64,000 nucleotides of DNA, from contig JAEYPS010000005.1 of the NCBI GenBank assembly GCA_023410475.1, positions 94,491 to 158,490 on the forward strand. Reading direction: 5' to 3'. Source of the DNA: Bacillota bacterium (GTDB lineage Bacteria; Bacillota; Clostridia; Christensenellales; SZUA-584). This document shows positions 1 through 7,841 of this stretch, piece by piece. Position numbers and translations under genes: made by a program. Every line of letters starts with the position of its first letter. The first letter of the stretch is position 1. The notes beneath the pieces were generated by a model that did no database searches, was not told the DNA's origin, and was given only the letters and a program-made list of their open reading frames with translations.

Positions 1-816
1 GCGCTGTACGTTATCATGCCCGCCCTCTTCGGTCTGTTCACCTCGGTGCGTATAACACAAAGCGTGGGAGAGCCGCCCGATGGGTTTGCAGAAACGACGC
101 TTAAGACAACCGACAGCGTTAATCTTGCCGCGTGGTATAAGGCGCCCGAGAACGGCGCGGCGGTGCTCGTGATACACGGCAGCAACTGCTCGCGCGAGAC
201 AGCAAGGCCGTATGCCGAGTTCCTGGCGGAGCACGGCTACGGCGTTATCGCCATAGACCTTCGCGGCCACGGAGAAAGCCAAGGCGCTGCGAACGCTCTG
301 GGATGGCAGCGCGGCAAGGACATCGAGGCGGTGCTTGAGTTCCTCAGAAACGAAGGAATAGAGAATATAGGCGCGCTCGGGCTGTCGCTCGGAGGAGAGT
401 CTCTGCTCGGCGAGTGCTGGGCGTCCCCCGAGATAAAGGCGGTAGTCAGCGACGGCGCGACGCACAGTTCCCTTGCCGATTATCTTGTGCTCCCTTCCCG
501 CGAAAGCCTCGTTCGCAGCTGGACGACGCGCGTAATGTACGCCAGCGCGCAGCTGTTTACCGGGCAGACTCCGCCGGTGACAACGATGCTTGACTCCATA
601 AAAGCGTCAAAGGATACCCGCTTTGTGTTTATCGCGGCTGAGGATACGGAAGAAGAAGTCGAATATAACACTGTATTCGCCGAGGCAGCCAAAGGACGCT
701 CCGAGCTTTGGGTGGTTCCGGAAGCGGGGCACACACAGGCTTTTCATCTTTACCCTGATGAGTATGAGTCTAGAGTGATCGCGTTTTTCAATGCGGCGTT
801 ATTTCCGCAAGGCTGA
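1..816 (+). CDS. alpha/beta hydrolase, 5' end outside window
   Basis: The reading frame is open from base 1, so the gene probably starts before the window; the first ATG inside it is at 16. Numbering from that ATG, there is an oxyanion-side HG at 54-55, a nucleophile elbow GLSLGG with Ser124, a likely acidic residue at 209-210 (AAED) and a catalytic His239 (EAGHTQ). This is the classic serine-hydrolase triad of the alpha/beta fold. The residues around base 1-60 are hydrophobic, so the full protein may have an N-terminal membrane segment. The substrate cannot be told from sequence; esterase or peptidase-like activity is an inference. The gene ends convergently with glyA and shares a terminator with it. 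Confidence 0.85.
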   Translation, partial: ALYVIMPALFGLFTSVRITQSVGEPPDGFAETTLKTTDSVNLAAWYKAPENGAAVLVIHGSNCSRETARPYAEFLAEHGYGVIAIDLRGHGESQGAANALGWQRGKDIEAVLEFLRNEGIENIGALGLSLGGESLLGECWASPEIKAVVSDGATHSSLADYLVLPSRESLVRSWTTRVMYASAQLFTGQTPPVTTMLDSIKASKDTRFVFIAAEDTEEEVEYNTVFAEAAKGRSELWVVPEAGHTQAFHLYPDEYESRVIAFFNAALFPQG

Positions 817-840
817 TGCTTTAATGGTTACATAGCAAGA

Positions 841-863
841 AAAAAGCCCTTGCCGGGCTTTTT
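841..863. terminator. bidirectional terminator between hydrolase and glyA
   Basis: Nine-base arms AAAAAGCCC and GGGCTTTTT enclose a five-base loop. The A-run and T-run let it end transcripts from both sides, which fits the convergent gene pair. Confidence 0.85.
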
Positions 864-865
864 AC

Positions 866-2104
866 TTACTTATAAAGCGGCCTTCTCGAGCACAGCGCCA
901 ATACTTTTTGTTTTACGGCCTCGACAGCATCTTCCCCGCCGTCTATTACCGCCGATATCAGCTCGCCTATCTCTTTCATGTCAGCCTCGTCCATGCCGCG
1001 CGTAGTCACGGCTGGAGTTCCTATGCGTATACCGCTCGTTATAAACGGGCTTCTCGTCTCGTTCGGAATGGCGTTTTTGTTGACGGTTATATTAGCCCGA
1101 CCCAGCATCGCCTCTAAGTCTTTGCCCGTTATGCCCTTTTCGGTAAGGTCGACTAGCATCAGGTGGTTGTCCGTGCCGCCTGATACGAGCCTTACTCCGT
1201 TGCCAGTAAGGCTTGATGCAAGCGCCCCGGCGTTTTTAATTATCTGCTTTTGATAATCTTTGAACTCCGGCGTCATAGCTTCTTTAAAGCAGACGGCTTT
1301 AGCAGCGATAACGTGCATGAGCGGGCCGCCCTGAATTCCCGGGAATATAGCCTTGTCTATGGCTTTGGCGTACTGCTCTTTGCACAGTATCATCCCGCCC
1401 CGCGGGCCTCTAAGCGTCTTGTGCGTCGTCGTTGTTACAAAGTCGGCGTAAGGCACCGGGCTCTGGTGCTGCCCCGCAGCTACGAGCCCCGCTATGTGCG
1501 CCATGTCTACCATAAACATAGCGCCCGCCTCGTCGGCTATCTCTTTGAACTTTTGAAAGTCTATGCTCCTCGGGTAAGCGCTCGCGCCTGCGACAATGAG
1601 CTTTGGCTTTGCCTCAAGAACGATTCTGCGAAGTTCGTCGTAGTCTATCTGCTCTGTATCGGGGCTGACGCCGTAAGGAACGAACTTGTAGTATTTGCCC
1701 GAGATATTAACGTGGCTTCCGTGCGTAAGATGCCCGCCGTGCGCAAGGTTCATGCCGACGACCGTGTCGCCCGGCTCAAGCACAGCGAAGTAAACGGCGG
1801 TGTTTGCCTGCGCTCCCGAGTGCGGCTGAACGTTCGCGTGCTCAGCGCCGAACAGCGCTTTGGCGCGCTCTATAGCGAGGTTCTCCGCGACATCCACAAA
1901 CTCGCAGCCGCCGTAGTAGCGCTTGCCGGGATAACCTTCGGCGTACTTATTTGTAAGATGCGAGCCCATGGCGCTCATAACCGCTTCGGATACGAAGTTT
2001 TCGGAAGCTATAAGCTCTATGTTCGTCTGTTGGCGCTCGAGCTCATCCATCATCGCGGCGTATATTTCTTCGTCAGCCGCCTTTACTCTTAAAAAGTCTA
2101 TCAT
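866..2104 (-). CDS. glyA: serine hydroxymethyltransferase
   Basis: PLP enzyme that interconverts serine and glycine while loading one-carbon units onto tetrahydrofolate, in the cytosol. At 412 residues it has the normal family length. Visible marks are the N-terminal IELIASENFVS segment, YAEGYPGKRYYGGCE, and the PLP-lysine motif TTTTHKTLRGPRGG with Lys229. It is the last gene of the minus-strand run that contains rnc, acpP and plsX, and sits 35 bases after rnc. Its 3' end abuts the bidirectional terminator at 841-863. Nothing is missing from the active site. Confidence 0.97.
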   Translation of the reverse strand: MIDFLRVKAADEEIYAAMMDELERQQTNIELIASENFVSEAVMSAMGSHLTNKYAEGYPGKRYYGGCEFVDVAENLAIERAKALFGAEHANVQPHSGAQANTAVYFAVLEPGDTVVGMNLAHGGHLTHGSHVNISGKYYKFVPYGVSPDTEQIDYDELRRIVLEAKPKLIVAGASAYPRSIDFQKFKEIADEAGAMFMVDMAHIAGLVAAGQHQSPVPYADFVTTTTHKTLRGPRGGMILCKEQYAKAIDKAIFPGIQGGPLMHVIAAKAVCFKEAMTPEFKDYQKQIIKNAGALASSLTGNGVRLVSGGTDNHLMLVDLTEKGITGKDLEAMLGRANITVNKNAIPNETRSPFITSGIRIGTPAVTTRGMDEADMKEIGELISAVIDGGEDAVEAVKQKVLALCSRRPLYK

Positions 2105-2139
2105 CGCTCACCTTTTCCGCTTCAAAAAAGAAACTTTAT

Positions 2140-2808
2140 TCAAATATTCAAAAGAGCTTGCTTCGCAGCCCTTTGTTCCGCGATTTTTTTAGAGGGACCC
2201 TGGCCCTGAGAGAGTTCTTCTCCCGCCACATACAGCTTAACATAAAACGTCTTGTCATGCGGGGGGCCTTCCTCTTTATACACTGCGTATTTTATGTCGC
2301 TTATACCCTTCTTGTGAAAATGCTCCTGCAGCCTCGTCTTATAATCTTTGAGCCCGGCGCCCGAGAACACGTCCTCTATGGCGCCTCGCAGCAGCTTTTG
2401 CACCAGCGCTTTTGCAGGCACCATACCGCCGTCTATGTAGACAGCTCCTATCATCGCCTCGACGACGTCCGCGAGTATGGAGGGCTTGTCAGCGCCGCCC
2501 GAATTTTGCTCGCCTCTGCCAAGTACGATATAGTCCCCGAGTTCAAGCTCTCTTGCCGCGGCTACGAGCACGCCTTCGTTGACTACTGCCGCGCGGCTCT
2601 TTGTAAGCTCGCCTTCCGCGAAGTCAGGCCTTTCAAAAAATATCAGTTCGCTGACGGCAAGCTCCAGCACCGCGTCCCCTAAGAACTCAAGCCTTTCATA
2701 GCTCTCGCCCATGTCTGCCGAGGAATGTATGAAAGCTCGTTTCAAAAGCTTCTCGTCAGAAAACGAATATCCTATTTTATTCTGCAGTTTAGTTAAATCC
2801 CGATCCAT
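2140..2808 (-). CDS. rnc: ribonuclease III
   Basis: Double-strand-specific endoribonuclease for rRNA and mRNA processing. The 222-residue protein has the RNase III signature ERLEFLGDAVLEL at about 38-50 with the acidic metal-binding residues, followed by a C-terminal double-stranded RNA-binding domain from about residue 153 that ends in the KIAEQRAAKQALL helix. It lies in the standard plsX-acpP-rnc order, but here a 180-base gap with a dispersed hairpin repeat separates it from acpP. The ribosome-binding site before the ATG is poor, so translation might be affected by the upstream hairpin (inference). Confidence 0.96.
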   Translation of the reverse strand: MDRDLTKLQNKIGYSFSDEKLLKRAFIHSSADMGESYERLEFLGDAVLELAVSELIFFERPDFAEGELTKSRAAVVNEGVLVAAARELELGDYIVLGRGEQNSGGADKPSILADVVEAMIGAVYIDGGMVPAKALVQKLLRGAIEDVFSGAGLKDYKTRLQEHFHKKGISDIKYAVYKEEGPPHDKTFYVKLYVAGEELSQGQGPSKKIAEQRAAKQALLNI

Positions 2809-2816
2809 TAAACATA

Positions 2817-2845
2817 ACCCAAAAAAGCTTGCGCTTTTGGAGGAA
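2817..2845. repeat. dispersed hairpin repeat, copy a (degenerate)
   Basis: Hairpin core AAAAGCTTGCGCTTTT flanked by ACCC and a damaged right flank. It matches the core of the better copies at 19261, 21433, 21474, 25184, 27051 and 41581, and lies in the acpP-rnc gap just upstream of the rnc start. A second hairpin (GCCCCAA with TTGGGGC) follows at about 2908-2938. Confidence 0.5.
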
Positions 2846-2987
2846 TCTTTACCCCTTTTGGCTGGCGCCTCGCGGCATAAGCCTCATATTTGCCTTAACT
2901 AGAGCTTGCCCCAAAGAACGTTAACGCTCCTTGGGGCGACACACACCACCATAAACAATACGATACCCTATTTGGGAATCGTCAAAT

Positions 2988-3224
2988 CTAATACCCTCCG
3001 ACGTTTTTCTCGATGTAGGAAACGACGTCTTTTACGGTGACCACCTTGGGCAGCTCCTCGTCAGGAATGTCAAGGTCAAACTCCTGCTCAAGGTCCATTA
3101 TCAGCTCGACTATCGCCAGAGAATCCGCCTTGAGATCCTCAACGAGGTCGGACTCCATCGTGATGCTCTCTTCGTCGATCTCCAGCTGGTCCGATAATAT
3201 TTTCCTTACTTTTTCGAATACCAT
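2988..3224 (-). CDS. acpP: acyl carrier protein
   Basis: A 78-residue acidic helical protein that carries growing acyl chains on a phosphopantetheine arm during fatty-acid synthesis. The attachment serine is Ser35 in the DSL motif (KADSLAIVEL). Length and acidity are typical. It follows plsX by 23 bases, the usual arrangement in Firmicutes lipid operons, and its product supplies acyl-ACP to PlsX. Confidence 0.97.
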   Translation of the reverse strand: MVFEKVRKILSDQLEIDEESITMESDLVEDLKADSLAIVELIMDLEQEFDLDIPDEELPKVVTVKDVVSYIEKNVGGY

Positions 3225-3247
3225 CTTTGAGCCTCCTGTACAATAAA

Positions 3248-4252
3248 TTAATCGTCTAGTGATATCTTCGAAATCTCCGTTTTTATTACATTAACGACAT
3301 CGGCATCGATAAAACCCGCCGCCTGCCGCAGTGTACTCTTTATGGCCTTGGCGTTCGAAGAGCCGTGAGCCTTCATTACGCCGCCTCCTACGCCGAGAAG
3401 CAGCGCTCCGCCGTACTCGGTGTAGTCGAGGTTTTTCTTGAATGCTTTGAACGCGGGCATAGCGAGCGCCGCGCCGAGCTTTGTGCGAAAGCCGCTCTTA
3501 AGCTCTTTTTTGAGCATCGAGAACAGCGTGCCCGCAACGCCCTCAAGGAACTTTAGTATAACGTTGCCTGTAAACCCGTCGCAGACTATTACGTCGTAAT
3601 CTCCTGACAGAAGGTCTCTGCCCTCCGCGTTTCCCGCGAAATTCACCGGCATCGATTCGAGCAGCTTGTAAGTTGCTTTCGTAAGCTCCGTACCCTTTTC
3701 CGATTCGGCGCCGTTGTTTACGAGCCCGACGCGAGGAGAGGCGATGCCCTCCATCTTCTGCATATATATGCTGCCCATCAGCGCGAATTGCGCAAGATAA
3801 GACGGACGGCACTCTGTATTTGCGCCAGCGTCTATAAGCAGCACCTTTCCCTTTTCGCTGGGCAGAAGAGGCGCAAGCGCACAGCGCTTCACTCCGGGTA
3901 TGCGCTTAACGACAAGGGTAGCTCCCGCAATAGTCGCGCCCGTGTTTCCCGCGGTAATGAACACCTGACCTTCCCCTTCGCGAAGAAGCCTCATTCCCCT
4001 GACGAGCGAAGAATCGCGCTTGTTGCGTATAGCATCGACCGGCGGCTCCGCCATATCTATAACTTCTGTCGCGTGAACGACATTTATACGCCGTGTATCA
4101 TAATTGTGTTTTGCAAGCTCAATTGAAATATCGTCTTCTTTTCCGACAAGTGTGATCTCAAGTGAAGGGTTTTCAGCGAGCGCCATTACGCATCCCTCGA
4201 CAATTGCCTGCGGAGCGTTGTCGCCGCCCATTGCGTCCACGATTACTTTCAA
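3248..4252 (-). CDS. plsX: phosphate acyltransferase PlsX
   Basis: Converts acyl-ACP to acyl-phosphate for phospholipid synthesis at the membrane. The 334-residue protein has the family opening MKVIVDAMGGDNAP, AGNTGA and the DGFTGNVILK segment. The start codon is TTG with a GAGG sequence seven bases upstream. It is preceded by a terminator after rpmF, a long imperfect palindrome (4331-4367) and a plausible promoter, so plsX-acpP may be transcribed separately from rpmF. Confidence 0.96.
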   Translation of the reverse strand: MKVIVDAMGGDNAPQAIVEGCVMALAENPSLEITLVGKEDDISIELAKHNYDTRRINVVHATEVIDMAEPPVDAIRNKRDSSLVRGMRLLREGEGQVFITAGNTGATIAGATLVVKRIPGVKRCALAPLLPSEKGKVLLIDAGANTECRPSYLAQFALMGSIYMQKMEGIASPRVGLVNNGAESEKGTELTKATYKLLESMPVNFAGNAEGRDLLSGDYDVIVCDGFTGNVILKFLEGVAGTLFSMLKKELKSGFRTKLGAALAMPAFKAFKKNLDYTEYGGALLLGVGGGVMKAHGSSNAKAIKSTLRQAAGFIDADVVNVIKTEISKISLDD

Positions 4253-4286
4253 ACCGCCACCTCACCATAAAATTGTATATGGGTAG

Positions 4287-4314
4287 TATATAATAAAATA
4301 TAAAAACAATGCAA
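4287..4314 (-). promoter_or_regulatory. candidate plsX promoter
   Basis: On the minus strand, TTGCAT at 4309-4314 and TATATA at 4287-4292 are spaced by 16 bases, about 35 bases before the plsX start. The surrounding sequence is very AT-rich, so the match could be partly chance. Confidence 0.4.
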
Positions 4315-4330
4315 CATATTTTGTAGTATT

Positions 4331-4367
4331 AATAAAACGCCTGTAAACAGAGTGTTTACGGTTTATT
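4331..4367. promoter_or_regulatory. palindrome upstream of plsX, possible operator
   Basis: Nested inverted repeat: inner arms GTAAAC and GTTTAC around a 5-base spacer, outer arms AATAAA and TTTATT. It sits between the rpmF terminator and the plsX promoter. A lipid regulator such as FapR would be expected at this place in Firmicutes, but the sequence is not the known FapR box, so the binding protein is unknown. Confidence 0.35.
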
Positions 4368-4371
4368 AAAT

Positions 4372-4396
4372 AAAAAACGCACAAAACATGTGCGCT
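4372..4396 (-). terminator. terminator after rpmF
   Basis: On the minus strand a six-base stem (CGCACA with TGTGCG, five-base loop) is followed directly by six T residues. It closes the DUF177-rpmF transcript. Confidence 0.75.
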
Positions 4397-4422
4397 TTAA
4401 GAACGTTAAATAAACATTGTCG

Positions 4423-4620
4423 TTATTCGGCTTTTTCTTTCTTTTCCGTGTCCATTACGTGCCTGCCGTTATAGAAGCCGCATGTGGGGCAAGCCCTGTG
4501 CGAAAGCTTCATCGCGTGGCACTGAGGGCACTCGGATATACCGGGAGCGCTAAGCTTCCAGTTTGCAGCCCTTCTGGTGCGCTTGCGCTGTTTTGAAATC
4601 CTGTTCTTCGGTAATGCCAT
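4423..4620 (-). CDS. rpmF: 50S ribosomal protein L32
   Basis: A 65-residue basic ribosomal protein. The N-terminus ALPKNRISKQRKRTRRA and the zinc-ribbon cysteines (CPQC at about 31-34 and CPTC at about 44-47) identify it as the zinc-binding form of L32. It lies two bases after the DUF177 gene, a nearly universal pairing, and before plsX. Confidence 0.97.
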   Translation of the reverse strand: MALPKNRISKQRKRTRRAANWKLSAPGISECPQCHAMKLSHRACPTCGFYNGRHVMDTEKKEKAE

Positions 4621-4622
4621 AT

Positions 4623-5126
4623 CTATTCCTCCTCGTTATCGCTTTTGTCCCCAAAGGCCTTTTTAAACGGATTGTCGCCGTTTTCGGGGACGCAGCCGCA
4701 TTCGCCTTCGTTAAGATCCCTGCCGCAAACCGGGCACAGGCCTTTGCAGTCCTCCCTGCAAAGAAACCTCATGGGCAGGCTCATCACTATATTATCCTCC
4801 AGCATCGTATCGAGCTCGATAACGTCGGCTGTGTAAGGATATATACCTTCATCCTGCTCAGGGTCCTTCGCAAAATACTCCGAAAATCCAAATTCTACGG
4901 CGTATCTGAGCGGCTTTAAACACCTTGAGCAGCTGACCTGCGTCGCAGCCCTGAAGCTGCCCTCTACGGGCACTCCTTCCCCGTCAAAGCTGTAATCCGC
5001 CTCGACATGTACATCGGGGAACCTGAACACTTCGCCCATAAACTCGATGTCCTGAAGCTGTCCGTCGTAAACCTCGCTATAGACTTCGCCCTCGTTTTTT
5101 ATTGCGTCAGCGATATCTATCTTCAT
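4623..5126 (-). CDS. DUF177 (YceD-family) protein
   Basis: A 167-residue protein of the DUF177/YceD family, always found beside rpmF and thought to act in 23S rRNA or ribosome maturation. It carries one CxxC pair (CSRCLKPL) and a C-terminal cysteine cluster (CREDCKGLCPVC) likely to bind zinc. The start was set at the ATG giving MKIDIADAIK because an upstream in-frame start adds an unrelated 22-residue leader. Confidence 0.85.
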   Translation of the reverse strand: MKIDIADAIKNEGEVYSEVYDGQLQDIEFMGEVFRFPDVHVEADYSFDGEGVPVEGSFRAATQVSCSRCLKPLRYAVEFGFSEYFAKDPEQDEGIYPYTADVIELDTMLEDNIVMSLPMRFLCREDCKGLCPVCGRDLNEGECGCVPENGDNPFKKAFGDKSDNEEE

Positions 5127-5254
5127 GACAATACTCCAATCGGCCTCACGACTCGCCCTGAAAAAACACGTTTTCAGTGATCCTGAGCGCAATCAAAGAA
5201 AAACCGCTCCGGATAAGTCAACATTCAAGATTATATTTTAACGAAGCTTTTATG

Positions 5255-6727
5255 TCAACATTTTTTTGGCTCGGAAAGCGGCTGAATGCCCAAAAGAATA
5301 CGCTTTCTTTGTATCATTTCTTCCGCTTTGTCTATATAGAGCCGCAGGTCCTTTATATTGGCCGAGCGCTCGATTCGCTCGCCTTTTTTAAACACTCGTT
5401 TCGAGATGGCGCCCGCCCCGAACGCCAATACTCCGCAAAGCTCTTCCATGTTGTCTATGTTGTAGAGACATTCGAATCCGGGTTTGGAATACCCCGCGTT
5501 CTCAAGGCTGCCTCTCATGTACTTCTGGCGGTACATGTAGTACGCTCTGTATCCTGCGCTTTCAAGCAGATCCTGCGACAAGCTTATCATACCTGCAGCC
5601 TGCGAGTCTCCCGGCAGAGCGTCCATGTTATCCTCGGCGAATTTCGACGCACGCTTTACCGCGAGCGTGTGCACGGTTATGTTTTCGGGATATAGCTCGA
5701 TCATCCCTTCCAGCGTTGAACATAAGTCTTTTTCGGACTCTCCGGGAAGCCCGGCTATCACGTCCGTGTTTACTGAAAAGCCGGCTTCCTTTGCCATGCT
5801 GTAAGCCCTGTAAAAATCCTGCGCGGTGTGCCGCCTCCCTATGCGGGCAAGCGTCGCGTCGGACAGCGTCTGCGTATTGACGCTGACCCGGCCTGCGCCC
5901 GATTGCTTTATGATGCGCAGCTTCTCTTCCGTTATCGTATCGGGGCGCCCTGCCTCCACGGTGAACTCGTCCCCACACGCAGCTATCTCTCCCGCCCTTG
6001 TCAGCACCGCTTTTAAGCTTTCTTCGCTGAGCGCTGTAGGTGTGCCTCCGCCGACGTACACAGAGCGCACGCGGTAACCGCAAAGCAGCTCTTCCGCCGC
6101 CGACAGCTCAAAGAGCAGAGCCTTTACATAGTTTTCCTCCGCTCCTTTGAATACGCCCGGAGTGTTGGACGCGAACGAACAGTACGCGCACCTCGTCGTG
6201 CAAAAAGGTATGCCGATGTATATATCTATTTCATCATCCCGGGGCATAAGCGGCTTTTGTATGTCGACTATGCCTTTAGCGAACGCGTATTTATCGGGTG
6301 ACACGTTAAATTCGCCCACAAAAAGCGCCCGCGCGCTTTGCTCCGCTTGCCTTGCTTCGCTGTCGCGCAGCAGCTTCGTCGGCCTTATGCCGGTGAGCGA
6401 ACCCCACGGCATCGACACTTTGAACAGCTTCGAGAGAGCGCGGTACACGCTTATCTTGGCCGCCCTCTTGGCGGCGCGCTTTTTCCCAAGCTCCCCTTCT
6501 TCGTCCGGACAGACGTATTCGTATGCTGAAACGGGGTTGCCGTCCAAAAACACCTCTGCGCCGCTGCTTATCGTTCCATCCTTTTCTGCTAAGTGATGAA
6601 GCACGCTCAACCCTTGGGCAAAAGGCTTGTCCTGCTCAAGCTTTTCTATCCTTCTCGTATCTATGAACAGCCTTATCTCTTCGCAGATGTCGCTGAAAAA
6701 CGCTGTATCCGTAAACAGTCCCGTCAT
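5255..6727 (-). CDS. hemZ: HemZ, oxygen-independent coproporphyrinogen III oxidase-like radical SAM protein
   Basis: 490 residues. The N-terminal half (about 1-160) carries the HemZ-specific SMPWGSLTGIRPTKL segment. The radical SAM domain starts at about 165 with the iron-sulfur motif CTTRCAYC (Cys176, Cys180, Cys183) and the glycine-rich VGGGTPTAL. The family is linked to heme synthesis, but HemZ proteins in anaerobic Clostridia may have a related, unproven substrate. The ATG overlaps the stop of the MBL hydrolase gene by 4 bases, so the two are translationally coupled. Confidence 0.9.
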   Translation of the reverse strand: MTGLFTDTAFFSDICEEIRLFIDTRRIEKLEQDKPFAQGLSVLHHLAEKDGTISSGAEVFLDGNPVSAYEYVCPDEEGELGKKRAAKRAAKISVYRALSKLFKVSMPWGSLTGIRPTKLLRDSEARQAEQSARALFVGEFNVSPDKYAFAKGIVDIQKPLMPRDDEIDIYIGIPFCTTRCAYCSFASNTPGVFKGAEENYVKALLFELSAAEELLCGYRVRSVYVGGGTPTALSEESLKAVLTRAGEIAACGDEFTVEAGRPDTITEEKLRIIKQSGAGRVSVNTQTLSDATLARIGRRHTAQDFYRAYSMAKEAGFSVNTDVIAGLPGESEKDLCSTLEGMIELYPENITVHTLAVKRASKFAEDNMDALPGDSQAAGMISLSQDLLESAGYRAYYMYRQKYMRGSLENAGYSKPGFECLYNIDNMEELCGVLAFGAGAISKRVFKKGERIERSANIKDLRLYIDKAEEMIQRKRILLGIQPLSEPKKC

Positions 6728-7353
6728 TTCGTCCTTTTAAAGAACGGGTTTCTGCGAAACTCGTTCCAAAGCGTCGTCTCGGGCCCGTGCCCGGTGTATA
6801 CGGTATAATCGGCAGCAAGGCCTCTTAGCACCGAGTTGAGAGTATCGAAGTATTCGACGGGATCGCCGCCCGGAAGATCGGTCCTGCCGCACGACATATA
6901 GAAAAGCGTGTCGCCCGAGAACATAGCGTCTTCGGCTAGGTAGCATACGCTTCCTCCCGAGTGCCCCGGAGTGTGCAGCACGCTTACCTCGATATCCGCT
7001 GCGTCTATGATCTCACCGCCCCGAAGCACGATGTCGGCCTCGCAGGGCTGCAGCCTCAGCCCCACCATAGACGCGAGGCTGTCTCTTGAGCTCTTGAGCA
7101 TGAAGAGGTCGCGCTCGTGAACGCAGACCTTCGCTCCCGTAGCCCTCCTGAGCTCCGCCGCTGCGCCTGTGTGGTCGAAATGCCCGTGTGTGAGAAGTAT
7201 ATGCGTAACGTCCTCGATACCGCATTCGTCCAGCTTCTCCAGTATCGCTTTGCAGTCGCCGGGGTCGACTACGAACGCTTTCTCCGAGCCTTCGCGGTAT
7301 GCCGCGTAAGCGTTCGCTCCCATACCGCCTGCGTCGATGCGAATTACTCTCAT
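6724..7353 (-). CDS. MBL-fold metallo-hydrolase (glyoxalase II-like)
   Basis: A 209-residue metallo-beta-lactamase-fold enzyme with the zinc motif THGHFDH, the later histidine in TPGHSGGS, and the GDTLFYMSCGRTDLPGG segment typical of small hydroxyacylglutathione-hydrolase-like proteins. The ATG at 7353 is preferred over an upstream start because GGGAGG lies five bases before it. It sits between dtd and hemZ in one run of genes. Substrate unknown. Confidence 0.85.
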   Translation of the reverse strand: MRVIRIDAGGMGANAYAAYREGSEKAFVVDPGDCKAILEKLDECGIEDVTHILLTHGHFDHTGAAAELRRATGAKVCVHERDLFMLKSSRDSLASMVGLRLQPCEADIVLRGGEIIDAADIEVSVLHTPGHSGGSVCYLAEDAMFSGDTLFYMSCGRTDLPGGDPVEYFDTLNSVLRGLAADYTVYTGHGPETTLWNEFRRNPFFKRTK

Positions 7354-7386
7354 ATCTACCTCCCGTACCTGCACCGCCGGGCGCTT

Positions 7387-7833
7387 TCAGAACGCGCGCT
7401 TTGAGCTGAGCAATATCGTGACCGGGCCGTCGCCCGTCGACCGGACGCTCATATGCGCTCCGAATTCGCCCTCACCTGTTATTATGCCCATTGCGCGAAA
7501 AGCGGCGATGCATTTTTCGTACATATCCTTTGCCGTCTGAGGCTCGGCAGCGCGCGTAAAGTCTGGCCGCTTGCCCTTTCTCGCGTCTCCCGCAAGCGTG
7601 AACTGAGACACGACGAGTATCTGCCCGCCGATATCCGTCACGCTCTTGTCCATCTTGCCGTTGCTGCTGAATATCCTCAGCCCCGACACCTTGCGCACTA
7701 TATAATCGAGATCCTCATCCGTGTCGCCCTTCTCTACTCCGAGCAGCACGAGCAGACCTGCTCTTATGCTTCCGGTCTCTCTTTCGTCCACCGTCACCAT
7801 AGCCTGCGATACCCGTTCCACGACAGCTAACAT
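7387..7833 (-). CDS. dtd: D-aminoacyl-tRNA deacylase
   Basis: 148 residues, full length for Dtd, which removes D-amino acids and mischarged glycine from tRNA. The two cross-subunit active-site motifs are visible: SQFTL at about 76-80 and GPVTILL near the C-terminus. A strong AGGAGG lies four bases before the ATG. It follows rel by eight bases, the usual Firmicutes rel-dtd pairing. Confidence 0.95.
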   Translation of the reverse strand: MLAVVERVSQAMVTVDERETGSIRAGLLVLLGVEKGDTDEDLDYIVRKVSGLRIFSSNGKMDKSVTDIGGQILVVSQFTLAGDARKGKRPDFTRAAEPQTAKDMYEKCIAAFRAMGIITGEGEFGAHMSVRSTGDGPVTILLSSKRAF

Positions 7834-7841
7834 TTATCCTC

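Noticed and set aside
1250..2092. Long plus-strand frame opposite glyA
   Set aside because: It is the antisense shadow of a well-conserved enzyme and has no ribosome-binding site or recognisable motif.
2905..2940. Terminator after acpP
   Set aside because: A GCCCCAA/TTGGGGC hairpin exists but no T-run follows on the minus strand; kept only as part of the gap description.
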